From positions 1 through 64,000 of the forward strand of contig JAENZP010000017.1 in assembly GCA_016841205.1 (NCBI GenBank): a stretch of 64,000 nucleotides of DNA, read 5' to 3'. The notes under the pieces were generated by a model. The model saw only the letters and a list, made by a program, of their open reading frames with translations, had not been told where the DNA came from and did not search any database. Of this stretch, positions 18,080 to 25,695 are shown piece after piece. The translations under genes were made by a program, and so were the position numbers. How positions within the stretch are numbered: position 1 is the first letter of the stretch; each line of letters opens with the position of its first letter. The stretch is from Desulfoscipio geothermicus (GTDB taxonomy: Bacteria; Bacillota; Desulfotomaculia; Desulfotomaculales; Desulfallaceae).

Positions 18080-19414
18080 CTAGCTTTTACCTCTTATTAC
18101 AAAGGCCTCCTCCAAAGAGGCTGTATCAATATTAAAGGAAGCTTGCTGCTCCCAGGAGACTGTATCCATGGGAACATCAATAACTGAAAAATCTCCCTGC
18201 CCTGTTAATGCATTTTGTACCGTATTATCCACCACTGTTACTACAATCTCTATAATAGCTCTTACAATAAGGCCGATAAGGCCGGCTATTCCAAGAAGCC
18301 AATACTCCCACGGTATATGCTTGTCTACGGATGGCTCACTTTTGCTTAAAAGATTAAACTTAATGGTTTTTGTATTGGGATCATAATAAAGTTCATTTAC
18401 CACAGTAAGATTATTAAACTCCACCCATGCTCCTGCAAGACCTGTCACGTCAAATTTTCCCGATGCGGTAGTTGTTATTCTATTATTATTTATAACCATA
18501 GAATAATGTGTTATTTTGGGGTAATAATGTATTCCCGCATTTTCTACAGAAGGCATGTCAAACTGATAGTTATTTACGATAGAGCATTGATTTTGCTGGT
18601 TGGGTTGTGTCGGACCGACAAATCTGAATGCATCAGCCGTTACCCCTGTGCCTATAGATTTTGGAATAGCCGGCAAGAGTATGTTTTTCATAAAAACACT
18701 TTTTGAAAGAGCATAAAAAAGTGTATTGCCTACGTTAAGCAGGCTGGGATCAACCGCTGTCGACAGCCCACCGGCATCCCAGGGGGATTGAGTCAGAGTT
18801 TTTATGGCTACTGCCTGGGTTAGACCATCCTGAGAGCTGAAATAAGTAATTCCCGTTGCTTTTGGCGTAAGCCAGGGCTTGCCGGAAGGAGCCATGAAAA
18901 GAGACGCAAAAACAAAGGAAATTTTGTCGGCATTTTGAATGAAGCATTTGGGCAGATTGTCCGAAATAATTGCGGCAACTGTTTTGCTTGGATCTCTTTT
19001 TATCAAAAGCCCACTTTCATCAGGATTTGCCATATATATATCCCCATCCTTTGAAGTACCCGGATCTGTGGATATATCTTTAAAGTCAAAGCTCAGATCT
19101 TGTGTTCCCGGCTGGCTTTTGTTCTCAATGAGAGTTAAGGCAACGTTCAGCAAAGGTTCGATGCCATTAAGCTGAAAGTCTGAAAAACCAGGTGCATTGA
19201 GAGTTCCGGTTTTGACGGGAACTTGTATGTTGATACGGTTTGCAGAGCCCCCCGGCCTTATTGCCCATGGCCCGAAAGTTCCCTGAAAATTTATCTGCAT
19301 AGCATCATTGGAATAAGAAAAGCTGGGAAGAAGCTGCTGTGAAGATTGCGCCAAAATTTCATTTAATTTTGCCACACTACTGGCATATATTACATCCCAT
19401 CCACTCATATCCAT
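18080..19414 (-). CDS. P47/OrfX-like TULIP-family protein, first gene of operon (444 aa)
   Basis: The shortest paralogue, near the size of clostridial P47 (about 415-440 residues). It begins M-D-M-S-G-W-D-V-I-Y-A-S-S-V-A-K-L-N, with the second block G-T-F-G-P-W-A-I-R-P-G-G-S at about 50. Residues 372-396 are hydrophobic (L-L-G-I-A-G-L-I-G-L-I-V). The C-terminus A-S-F-N-I-D-T-A-S-L-E-E-A-F-V-I-R-G matches the tails of the others. AAGGAGA precedes the ATG by 8 nt. It is promoter-proximal: a sigma-A-like promoter, a distal SD, an imperfectly supported 38-codon leader frame and a small hairpin precede it. An 80-bp gap separates it from the next gene, wider than the other junctions. Family call rests on the two N-terminal blocks; no structure prediction was possible. 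Confidence 0.78.
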   Translation of the reverse strand: MDMSGWDVIYASSVAKLNEILAQSSQQLLPSFSYSNDAMQINFQGTFGPWAIRPGGSANRINIQVPVKTGTLNAPGFSDFQLNGIEPLLNVALTLIENKSQPGTQDLSFDFKDISTDPGTSKDGDIYMANPDESGLLIKRDPSKTVAAIISDNLPKCFIQNADKISFVFASLFMAPSGKPWLTPKATGITYFSSQDGLTQAVAIKTLTQSPWDAGGLSTAVDPSLLNVGNTLFYALSKSVFMKNILLPAIPKSIGTGVTADAFRFVGPTQPNQQNQCSIVNNYQFDMPSVENAGIHYYPKITHYSMVINNNRITTTASGKFDVTGLAGAWVEFNNLTVVNELYYDPNTKTIKFNLLSKSEPSVDKHIPWEYWLLGIAGLIGLIVRAIIEIVVTVVDNTVQNALTGQGDFSVIDVPMDTVSWEQQASFNIDTASLEEAFVIRGKS

Positions 19415-19426
19415 AGTAATATCTCC

Positions 19427-19543
19427 TTATACATTTATTTGTCTTGCTTGAAGCTTTTTACTATTATGTAATGTATGCTTTTTGCATACATATGTACATA
19501 GGCTAAATTTCCTAAATTTAATATTTAGTAATTTAGAGACCAT
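19427..19543 (-). CDS. Possible 38-codon leader peptide before the P47-like operon
   Basis: An ATG at 19543 opens a frame of 38 codons ending with a TAA at 19427-19429 that directly precedes the GGAGA of the first P47-like gene, 12 nt before its ATG. The product would be basic (many Lys/Arg/His). GAGG lies 6 nt before the ATG, but the stronger GGAGGTG abuts it. The hairpin at 19471-19491 lies inside. It could be a leader for translational coupling, or chance. Confidence 0.25.
   Translation of the reverse strand: MVSKLLNIKFRKFSLCTYVCKKHTLHNSKKLQARQINV
19471..19491. other. Small perfect hairpin in the P47-like operon leader
   Basis: ATGTATGC pairs with GCATACAT around a TTTTT loop. It lies in the 5' untranslated region, between the distal SD and the first P47-like start. 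It may be an mRNA stabiliser or a protein-binding dyad. Confidence 0.45.
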
Positions 19544-19550
19544 CACCTCC
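19542..19550 (-). promoter_or_regulatory. Distal Shine-Dalgarno (GGAGGTGAT) in the P47-like operon leader
   Basis: A perfect anti-SD complement, 127 nt before the ATG of the first P47-like gene and about 24 nt after the predicted transcription start. It is followed immediately by an ATG in the possible 38-codon leader frame, at less than normal spacing. Candidate STAB-SD-like element or leader RBS. Confidence 0.4.
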
Positions 19551-19579
19551 CTCTTTATCTAATATATGCTTGTACATAT

Positions 19580-19608
19580 AAAATAGTTTTAAAATCTAAC
19601 ATTTACAA
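19580..19608 (-). promoter_or_regulatory. Predicted promoter of the P47-like operon
   Basis: Minus strand: -35 TTGTAA at 19608-19603, 17-bp spacer, -10 TATTTT at 19585-19580. The match is moderate but the spacing is ideal. It would give a leader of about 160 nt. Confidence 0.4.
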
Positions 19609-19840
19609 AAAATCTGTTGGCCATATAATCCCTCCCGTAAGACTCTCATCTATCCGCTTACCCATGATGGATTATTATTAAAGGTTTTTGTCTTATGTCA
19701 TGAAAAATAGCCGCATTTTTATAGATTATGGCACAAGCTGCTAATAATGTTAATTCTCTATATGGTTTCATAATCCTTCATTTATTGCACATATATGTAT
19801 TTTTTTTCTTATAATTGTTAATCCCACGGTTATCTTCTAC

Positions 19841-20165
19841 AAGCGGCCGGTTTTCGGGTTTGAGGCTCCGGTAGTTCACCTGATTACCCGCAATCGCAGC
19901 CCGCTGACCAGGATTCCGGCTAAGCGGGGGATGCCAACACGAATTGAATTACGCATCCCCGATCCAGTCAGCAATCCCTATCTAGCTATGGCGGTCTGCC
20001 TTAAGGACGGCTTGGATGGAAATAAAAAAAAGAGGCACTAAAAGTTAAAAAGATCAAGTTAAGCTTTGATGAGTACGTCTGGACAAGTTTATTAGAGGAA
20101 AAGAGATTAAAATGGGACCGCTACAGAATTCAAGTGCACCCTTGAAAGACTGAGGAATTACCACA
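19841..20165 (+). pseudogene. glnA: glnA (glutamine synthetase) C-terminal remnant
   Basis: A plus-strand frame reads [11 protein letters not shown], then [31 protein letters not shown] and [11 protein letters not shown] to a stop near 20041. This is the highly conserved ATP/ammonium-site region of glutamine synthetase I. A second frame continues with the C-terminal region (E-Y-V-W-T-S-L-L-E-E-K-R and W-D-R-Y-R-I-Q-V). The N-terminal two thirds are absent. Confidence 0.85.
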
Positions 20166-20342
20166 TCAAATTTTAACAGGAGATACGGCTGAGATATAGA
20201 AGTTAGTTATATGCTCGTTATTTGAGAACCTATAATGGTTTGCAGGATAGTTAATAAATAATTGGCAACCCTACAGTTGAAATTTATGTTATTATGGTGA
20301 GATGTTAAAAGGAGCGAAGTTATAATCAAGGAGGAATGAAAA

Positions 20343-22004
20343 TTGAAAAGTAATGTGGTCAAACACGGATTAGAAAAGGCACCGCATCGCTCACTGTTTC
20401 GGTCCCTGGGTTTAAACGATGAAGAAATTGACCGCCCTTTTATTGGTATAGTTAATTCCTTTAATGATATCGTACCCGGTCATATTAATCTGGACAAAAT
20501 TGGACAAGCGGTAAAGGCGGGAGTACGTTTAGCAGGTGGAACCCCTTTTGAGTTCCAGACTATAGGCGTTTGTGATGGAATTGCTATGAACCACCTGGGC
20601 ATGAAATATTCTCTGGGGAGCCGTGAATTGATTGCCGATTCTATCGAAATTATGGCTATTGCCCACGCCTTTGATGCCCTGGTATTTATACCTAACTGCG
20701 ATAAAGTTGTTCCAGGTATGCTGATGGCGGCGGCCCGGCTAAACCTGCCTGCAATTTTCGTAAGCGGCGGACCAATGCTAGCCGGTGTTATTAAGCAAAA
20801 AACCATTAGTGTTACCCAGGTATTTGAAGGGGTAGGTGAAGCGGCTTCTGGTAAAATTAATCTGCAACAATTGGCGGTTATCGAGGACAACGCTTGTCCC
20901 ACCTGTGGCTCCTGTGCCGGGATGTTTACAGCTAATTCGATGAACTGCCTAACCGAAGCCTTGGGAATGGGCTTACCCGGCAATGGCACCATTCCAGCCG
21001 TTTATTCTGAACGTATCCGCCTGGCCAAGCAGGCTGGGATAAAAGTAATGGAGCTACTGGAAAAAGACATTAAACCCAGTGACATTATGACCTCGGCTTC
21101 TTTCCGCAATGCTATGACGATGGATATGGCGATTGGTTGTTCCACTAATTCGGTCTTACATCTTATGGCTATTGCCAGCGAAGCGGGAGTTGAAATCGAT
21201 TTAAACATGTTTAATGAAATTAGTGCTATTACCCCGCATCTATGTAAGATTAGTCCCGCTGGCGAACATCATATGGAAGATCTGTACCGTGCTGGAGGGG
21301 TGCAAGCACTGTTTAACGAGCTTAATAAAAAGGGTCTGGTAAATACTTCTGTCATGACAGTTACGGGCCAAACTATAGGCGAAAATATAGCCTTAACCCC
21401 AGTCCAGGATTATTCGGTAATCCGGCCCTTGGATAACCCCTATAGTCTGAGTGGTGGACTGGCCATACTCTTTGGCAACCTGGCACCAGATGGAGCAGTG
21501 GTTAAGAAAGGCGCGGTAGCTCCGGAAATGATGCAGCACCAAGGGCCAGCCCGGGTTTTTAACAGCGAAGAAGAAGCTGTAGAGGCTATTATTGGTATGA
21601 AAATTAAAGCCGGTGATGTTATTGTCATCCGCTATGAAGGCCCACGGGGAGGTCCGGGTATGAGAGAGATGCTAACTCCTACCTCAGTGGTGGCCGGTAT
21701 GGGCTTGGATAAAGAAGTGGCATTAATAACCGATGGTCGCTTTTCCGGTGCAACCCGAGGAGCTTCGATTGGACATGTATCCCCGGAGGCCGCTGCCGGT
21801 GGCTTAATAGCCTTGGTGGAAGAAGGGGATCTCATTAATATAGACATTAACCAGAACCGCCTGGAACTGCTGGTAGACGATCCCGTTATAACCGCCCGCA
21901 AGGAAAAATGGCAGGCGCCTGAACCAAATATTAAGAAGGGATACATGAAGCGGTATGCCAATATGGTTCAATCAGCCAGTACTGGCGCCATATTTAAGAA
22001 GTAA
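20343..22004 (+). CDS. ilvD: Dihydroxy-acid dehydratase (553 aa)
   Basis: Catalyses the dehydration of 2,3-dihydroxy-isovalerate and 2,3-dihydroxy-3-methylvalerate to the 2-keto acids in valine, isoleucine and leucine synthesis, using an Fe-S cluster and Mg2+. Full-length for the family. Cluster cysteines sit in N-C-D-K-V-V-P-G (about residue 119) and [12 protein letters not shown] (about 190). The C-terminal signature G-R-F-S-G-A-T-R-G is near 465. The start is TTG at 20343, 7 nt after AAGGAGGAA. The other ilv/leu genes are not adjacent, so this is a solitary copy, flanked by a glnA remnant and an acylphosphatase remnant. It is intact and looks functional. Confidence 0.96.
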   Translation: MKSNVVKHGLEKAPHRSLFRSLGLNDEEIDRPFIGIVNSFNDIVPGHINLDKIGQAVKAGVRLAGGTPFEFQTIGVCDGIAMNHLGMKYSLGSRELIADSIEIMAIAHAFDALVFIPNCDKVVPGMLMAAARLNLPAIFVSGGPMLAGVIKQKTISVTQVFEGVGEAASGKINLQQLAVIEDNACPTCGSCAGMFTANSMNCLTEALGMGLPGNGTIPAVYSERIRLAKQAGIKVMELLEKDIKPSDIMTSASFRNAMTMDMAIGCSTNSVLHLMAIASEAGVEIDLNMFNEISAITPHLCKISPAGEHHMEDLYRAGGVQALFNELNKKGLVNTSVMTVTGQTIGENIALTPVQDYSVIRPLDNPYSLSGGLAILFGNLAPDGAVVKKGAVAPEMMQHQGPARVFNSEEEAVEAIIGMKIKAGDVIVIRYEGPRGGPGMREMLTPTSVVAGMGLDKEVALITDGRFSGATRGASIGHVSPEAAAGGLIALVEEGDLINIDINQNRLELLVDDPVITARKEKWQAPEPNIKKGYMKRYANMVQSASTGAIFKK

Positions 22005-22188
22005 TCACTTTATCGTCTTTTTGGCATTGTTTTACCAGGCTAATCATTCTTGGGAAACTTATCTTTACCTGGCTCGGTTATACTACGGGGCAATACATTT
22101 TAACCACAGACTTGGACGAAAATAAACTAGTTTAATCTTAAGGAAGATAGAAATGGCTGATCCCGATTACAGTCGGGTTGCTAATACA

Positions 22189-22214
22189 TGCTAATTGATT
22201 TGAGGAAAAAGTTC
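22189..22214 (+). repeat. Direct repeat copy 2 (26 bp)
   Basis: Same orientation as the copy at 11874-11899 with one mismatch in 26; similarity ends beyond it apart from a few bases. It sits beside the acylphosphatase remnant. Confidence 0.6.
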
Positions 22215-22261
22215 GGCCGGTATATAATCAATTTAGCTATAATAAAAATGCTATTTGACCA

Positions 22262-22426
22262 ACAAAGGTGATGCAAAGGATGGCTAAAAAGGTACGCAAC
22301 CTGCCCGATGGCAGAGTGGAAGCTGTTTTTAAAGGGCCTGACGACACAGTGGAAAAAATAATTGACTGGTGTCACGAGGGTTCACCCCGTGCCAGATTAA
22401 CTAACTGTGGAAGTAGCGAATGTTAG
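22262..22426 (+). pseudogene. Acylphosphatase remnant
   Basis: A short frame reads [21 protein letters not shown], then [10 protein letters not shown]. The V-R-N-L-P-D-G-x-V-E block is the acylphosphatase signature. The catalytic Arg loop at the N-terminus is missing, about ten residues before the block are deleted, and the frame stops early at 22424-22426. Confidence 0.75.
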
Positions 22427-22535
22427 CAGCGAAGAATTAAAAAAAAATTTCACTGACTTTAAAATAACTACCTAGCTATAAGGGAATAAGAATAATAGAA
22501 AATATCTATTTTAATATATCATACGAGGTGATCAA

Positions 22536-22949
22536 ATGGGTGCTCCTTTATTACTTGTCCAAATACCTCCCAAAGATGATCAACAACCAGAAGTAACCAG
22601 CGCTATCATTGAGACAGAAGTTATCGCTATTGCAGTTTACGGTAAGGATAATGATGTACCCCCATCGGTATCAACTCAAAGGGTATTCGACTCAGAAAAA
22701 CCCTTCCGGTTTCCCACTGATATCTCCAAAGGGGCGACCAAAACCAGAATTGTTTACCGTTACACCTTGGCGCAATGGCACGAATTACTGGAAACCACCA
22801 ATTTGCCCAATACTGCTGAATCTATAAAGCAAATCATGATTCCCATGTTATTATACTTAAGGCAGCTTTACTCGGATATCTTTGACGACATTAAATATGA
22901 CCACGATTTTGGTGCTGATCGATATGCCGAAGTGGTCCCTATGGAGTAG
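22536..22949 (+). CDS. Hypothetical protein (137 aa)
   Basis: I do not recognise it. It is preceded by ACGAGGTGATCA, an excellent ribosome site 4-9 nt from the ATG, and followed by a good terminator (22963-23005), so it is a real single-gene unit. It is acidic, soluble, with no signal or membrane segment. Residues 20-35 are hydrophobic beta-like (V-I-A-I-A-V-Y-G). The C-terminal half looks helical (M-L-L-Y-L-R-Q-L-Y-S-D-I-F-D-D-I). No catalytic motif is visible. Confidence 0.75.
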   Translation: MGAPLLLVQIPPKDDQQPEVTSAIIETEVIAIAVYGKDNDVPPSVSTQRVFDSEKPFRFPTDISKGATKTRIVYRYTLAQWHELLETTNLPNTAESIKQIMIPMLLYLRQLYSDIFDDIKYDHDFGADRYAEVVPME

Positions 22950-22962
22950 CCACAGTACAAAA

Positions 22963-23005
22963 GAAAGCAGCTGAAAGCCAATATAGGCTCAGCTGCTTTC
23001 TTAAT
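22963..23005 (+). terminator. Terminator of the 137-aa hypothetical gene
   Basis: GAAAGCAGCTGA pairs perfectly with TCAGCTGCTTTC over 12 bp, followed by TTAATT. It lies 14 bp after the stop codon. The opposite strand has an A/T context too, so it may also serve yraN's flank. Confidence 0.8.
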
Positions 23006-23028
23006 TATAAAATTTAAAGAAATCCACC

Positions 23029-23382
23029 CTAAAATGCATTCTCTATATGAGTTATGGTTGTTTCCCCGGCACAGTATACAGCCACCACATCAAAACGCAC
23101 ATCGACGTTATATAATGACCTTTGAACCATGTATGCCTGGGCCAGTCGCCGCAGTTTTTTAATTTTGGTGGACGTAATGCTTTCCTGGGGCAAGCCGCAC
23201 GACACACTGCTTCTGGTGCGGACCTCGACAAAAACCAGGTAGCCGCCCTGCCGGGCGATAATATCAACTTCACCCAGGCGGCACCTGAAATTACGCTCAA
23301 CAATCTGCAAACCTTTTTTTTGCAAATAGTCAGCAGCGATATTTTCACCCAAAATACCCAGGCTGCGTCTCTGTATAGTCAC
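23029..23382 (-). CDS. yraN: YraN/UPF0102 family nuclease-like protein (117 aa)
   Basis: The UPF0102 pattern is complete: L-G-x-x-G-E-N-I-A-A-D-Y-L near the N-terminus, R-N-F-R-C-R-L-G-E-V-D-I-I-A-R, F-V-E-V-R-T-R-S and K-I-K-K-L-R-R-L-A. The E-V-D and E-V-R residues match the Holliday-junction-resolvase-like (PD-(D/E)XK) active site. Cellular function is unproven. Start is GTG at 23382. In many Firmicutes yraN lies directly upstream of comM. Here the next comM DNA on this strand is the truncated copy 14 kb away, so the pair appears to have been split. Confidence 0.92.
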   Translation of the reverse strand: MTIQRRSLGILGENIAADYLQKKGLQIVERNFRCRLGEVDIIARQGGYLVFVEVRTRSSVSCGLPQESITSTKIKKLRRLAQAYMVQRSLYNVDVRFDVVAVYCAGETTITHIENAF

Positions 23383-23499
23383 GCTAATTACCTGCTCTTC
23401 CTGCGGTAATTCTCCCCGGCCTTATGGCTCATTGCAATCACCAAATCTTTATCTAAGCGTTAACAACTCCTTAACAAATTCCCCAAAAGGTCTTTCAGG

Positions 23500-24696
23500 C
23501 TATTTTTTAACCTTGAGCTTTTTCACAGCCGCATTCAGGCCATCTATAGTTAACTCAAACATGGGGAACACTTCGCGAACTAAACTGATTGTGTAACTCC
23601 CCTCCACCAAGCCCCAGTATTTCTCAGGTATAGGATTTAACCACACACTGTGTTCAAAATGGCCCGCCAGTCTCTGCATCCATTTCTGGCCGGGTTCCTC
23701 GTTAGTCGCCCACCAACTCAGTGCTCCGTAAGGCATCAGTATTTCACTGGCTGCCATACTGGCGTCCCCTACTATGATAAGCCGGTAATCTGAACCGTAT
23801 TGACGCAAAAAGTCATACGTACTGATGGAGTTTCGATCCGAACAAAATGGATCATTATAAATAGTTTCATACCAACAGTTATGGAAAAAATAAAACTGCA
23901 GATCCCGAAAATGCGTCGATTTATTAGCTGCGTTAAATAGCTGGCTGCACAACCTCTGGTAAGCGTTCATAGAACCGCCGGAATCCATAAACAGAATCAC
24001 TTTAATTCTATTCTTGCGCTCCCTGGCCCACACCAACTCCAACATGCCGGCATTACGCCCGGTAGCATCAACGGTGGCATCTAGATCAAGCACATCCCGC
24101 TCTCCCTCCACCGCTGTACTAAGCAAGCGCAGTTTCCGCAGAGCCATCTCAAACTGCCGGGTAGTTAATGTTTCATCCGTACGAAAGTCCCGGTAGTGAC
24201 GTTCAGCAGCCACTTTAACCGCTGAACGGTTAAGTGATTCACCGCCAATGCGCACACCTGCCGGGTTATAACCAGAATGCCCGAATGGCGAGGTGCCTCC
24301 CGTGCCTACCCAATTGCCCCCACCATGATGCTCTTCCGTCTGCTGCGCAAGGCGCTCGGCCAGTTTCCTTTTTAATTCGTCCAGATCCCAATTTAAATCC
24401 GGCCTTTTATCTGCCTGATCCATCAACCGCGCCGGCGCAGAATGCTCCAGCCATTTCAGTGCCTCTGCAATTATTTCCGGTGGCGTCTCTATATCCTTGA
24501 AGATTTCTAAAAATGCCCGGTCATAGGCATCATACTGGGATTCACTTTTAATCAACAGCGAGCGCGCCAAAAAATAAAAACTAATCAAGCTGCTATTGGC
24601 AAGCCCACGCTGCAGCGCCTCCATCAATGTTAACCATTCTATAAGAGAAACGTTAACACCCTCCCGGCGCAAGCCATAGAATAGGCTGGTAAACAT
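23500..24696 (-). CDS. VWA-domain protein, CoxE/ViaA-like (398 aa)
   Basis: The C-terminal half is a von Willebrand A domain with a modified MIDAS: F-M-D-S-G-G-S-M at about residue 235, then a Thr/Asp pair in V-G-D-A-S-M near 310. The N-terminal half is helical with a central acidic/basic segment and a Gly/His-rich linker (H-H-G-G-G-N-W-V-G-T-G-G). It begins 4 bp after the MoxR-type ATPase stop. MoxR-VWA pairs act as chaperones that mature or insert cofactors into large complexes (RavA-ViaA acts on respiratory complexes including complex I). The pair lies just downstream of the nuo operon on the same strand, which makes a link to complex I plausible but unproven. Confidence 0.88.
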   Translation of the reverse strand: MFTSLFYGLRREGVNVSLIEWLTLMEALQRGLANSSLISFYFLARSLLIKSESQYDAYDRAFLEIFKDIETPPEIIAEALKWLEHSAPARLMDQADKRPDLNWDLDELKRKLAERLAQQTEEHHGGGNWVGTGGTSPFGHSGYNPAGVRIGGESLNRSAVKVAAERHYRDFRTDETLTTRQFEMALRKLRLLSTAVEGERDVLDLDATVDATGRNAGMLELVWARERKNRIKVILFMDSGGSMNAYQRLCSQLFNAANKSTHFRDLQFYFFHNCWYETIYNDPFCSDRNSISTYDFLRQYGSDYRLIIVGDASMAASEILMPYGALSWWATNEEPGQKWMQRLAGHFEHSVWLNPIPEKYWGLVEGSYTISLVREVFPMFELTIDGLNAAVKKLKVKK

Positions 24697-24700
24697 TTCA

Positions 24701-25579
24701 TCAACTCCGCCAGTAACCAGTTATATTTTTCTTTGCTGTCGCCCGGGCATCAGCGGCACCACTACCAAACTTGCGCTTCCATAACTCCATATCGTTATCC
24801 TTTTTCAAAAGTACCCCGGGCATAGGCATTTCTTTTTCAATTAAATGAGGATCAATACCACCAATCGCCAGTGCCTGAACCCAGTCCAGTAACTCACTAG
24901 TGCTGGGCTTTTTCTGTAGTCCCGGCAGGCTTCGGATGCTGTAAAAAGCATTAACTGCAGAACGAACCAGCTCATTTTCCAGATCAGGGTAATGCACTTT
25001 GATAATTTGTTTCATCATATCTTGGTCCGGGAAAGCAATATAATGGAATACACACCTGCGCAGGAAAGCATCCGGCAGTTCCTTCTCGGCATTGCTGGTA
25101 ATCACTACAATGGGACGCTGCTTGGCTGTCACTGTTTCGCCGGTCTCAGGAATATAAAAGTTCATCTGGTCCAATTCCCAAAGCAAGTCATTGGGAAACT
25201 CAATGTCCGCTTTATCAATTTCATCAATTAACAATACAACCCGCACTTCCGAAGTAAATGCATCTCCCAGCTTGCCCAGTTTAATATATTGTTTAATATC
25301 GCGCACGTCTCCTTCACCAAACTGGCTGTCATACAAACGCTGCACGGTATCATAGACATATAAGCCGTCCTGAGCTTTAGTTGTTGATTTAATGTTCCAG
25401 ATGATCAGCTCCATCTTTAAATTTTCAGCAACGCTAAGGGCCAGCATGGTTTTACCGGTACCCGGTTCGCCCTTGATTAAAAGCGGCCGGTTTAGCGCCG
25501 CCGCCACATTAACAGAACTAATTAATTCGTCTGAGGCAATATATTTCTCAGATCCAAGATATGCCTTGTTGTTCTCCAT
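24701..25579 (-). CDS. MoxR-family AAA+ ATPase (292 aa)
   Basis: Walker A G-E-P-G-T-G-K-T at about residue 37, Walker B V-V-L-L-I-D-E-I-D-K-A, sensor 1 I-T-S-N-A-E-K-E-L, and an Arg-finger region F-L-R-R-C-V-F-H-Y-I. This is the MoxR class. I use the ATG at 25579 because GGGGAGGA lies 4-5 nt upstream. The frame is open ten codons further without a site. It forms a two-gene unit with the VWA protein and is separated from nuoN by a terminator. Confidence 0.92.
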   Translation of the reverse strand: MENNKAYLGSEKYIASDELISSVNVAAALNRPLLIKGEPGTGKTMLALSVAENLKMELIIWNIKSTTKAQDGLYVYDTVQRLYDSQFGEGDVRDIKQYIKLGKLGDAFTSEVRVVLLIDEIDKADIEFPNDLLWELDQMNFYIPETGETVTAKQRPIVVITSNAEKELPDAFLRRCVFHYIAFPDQDMMKQIIKVHYPDLENELVRSAVNAFYSIRSLPGLQKKPSTSELLDWVQALAIGGIDPHLIEKEMPMPGVLLKKDNDMELWKRKFGSGAADARATAKKNITGYWRS

Positions 25580-25641
25580 AATATCCTCCCCAACTATTAA
25601 ATGTAACATTATTATATCACGAATTATAGACTAACTACAGC

Positions 25642-25685
25642 AAAAAAAAAAGCCCCTCACATCTAAGTGAGAAGCTTTTTTTTTA
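25642..25685 (-). terminator. Terminator of the nuo operon
   Basis: AGCCCCTCAC and GTGAGAAGCT form an imperfect stem. On the minus strand GGGGC is followed by a ten-base T-run. It lies just beyond the nuoN stop (25696). The other strand also carries a T-run, so it may be bidirectional. Confidence 0.8.
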
Positions 25686-25695
25686 AATAACAATA

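Larger units (their letters stand above)
19415..20342. other. Intergenic region between P47-like operon and ilvD
   Basis: From left to right: the leader and promoter of the P47-like operon (to 19608), AT-rich sequence without recognisable content (19610-19840), the glnA remnant (19841-20165), and 177 bp before ilvD. No T-box or other riboswitch core was recognised before ilvD. Confidence 0.5.
22005..22535. other. Intergenic stretch with acylphosphatase remnant and direct repeat
   Basis: Contains repeat copy 2 (22189-22214) and the acylphosphatase scrap (22262-22426). The rest, including 22005-22180, shows no frame or hairpin I can support as a gene or terminator. Confidence 0.5.
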
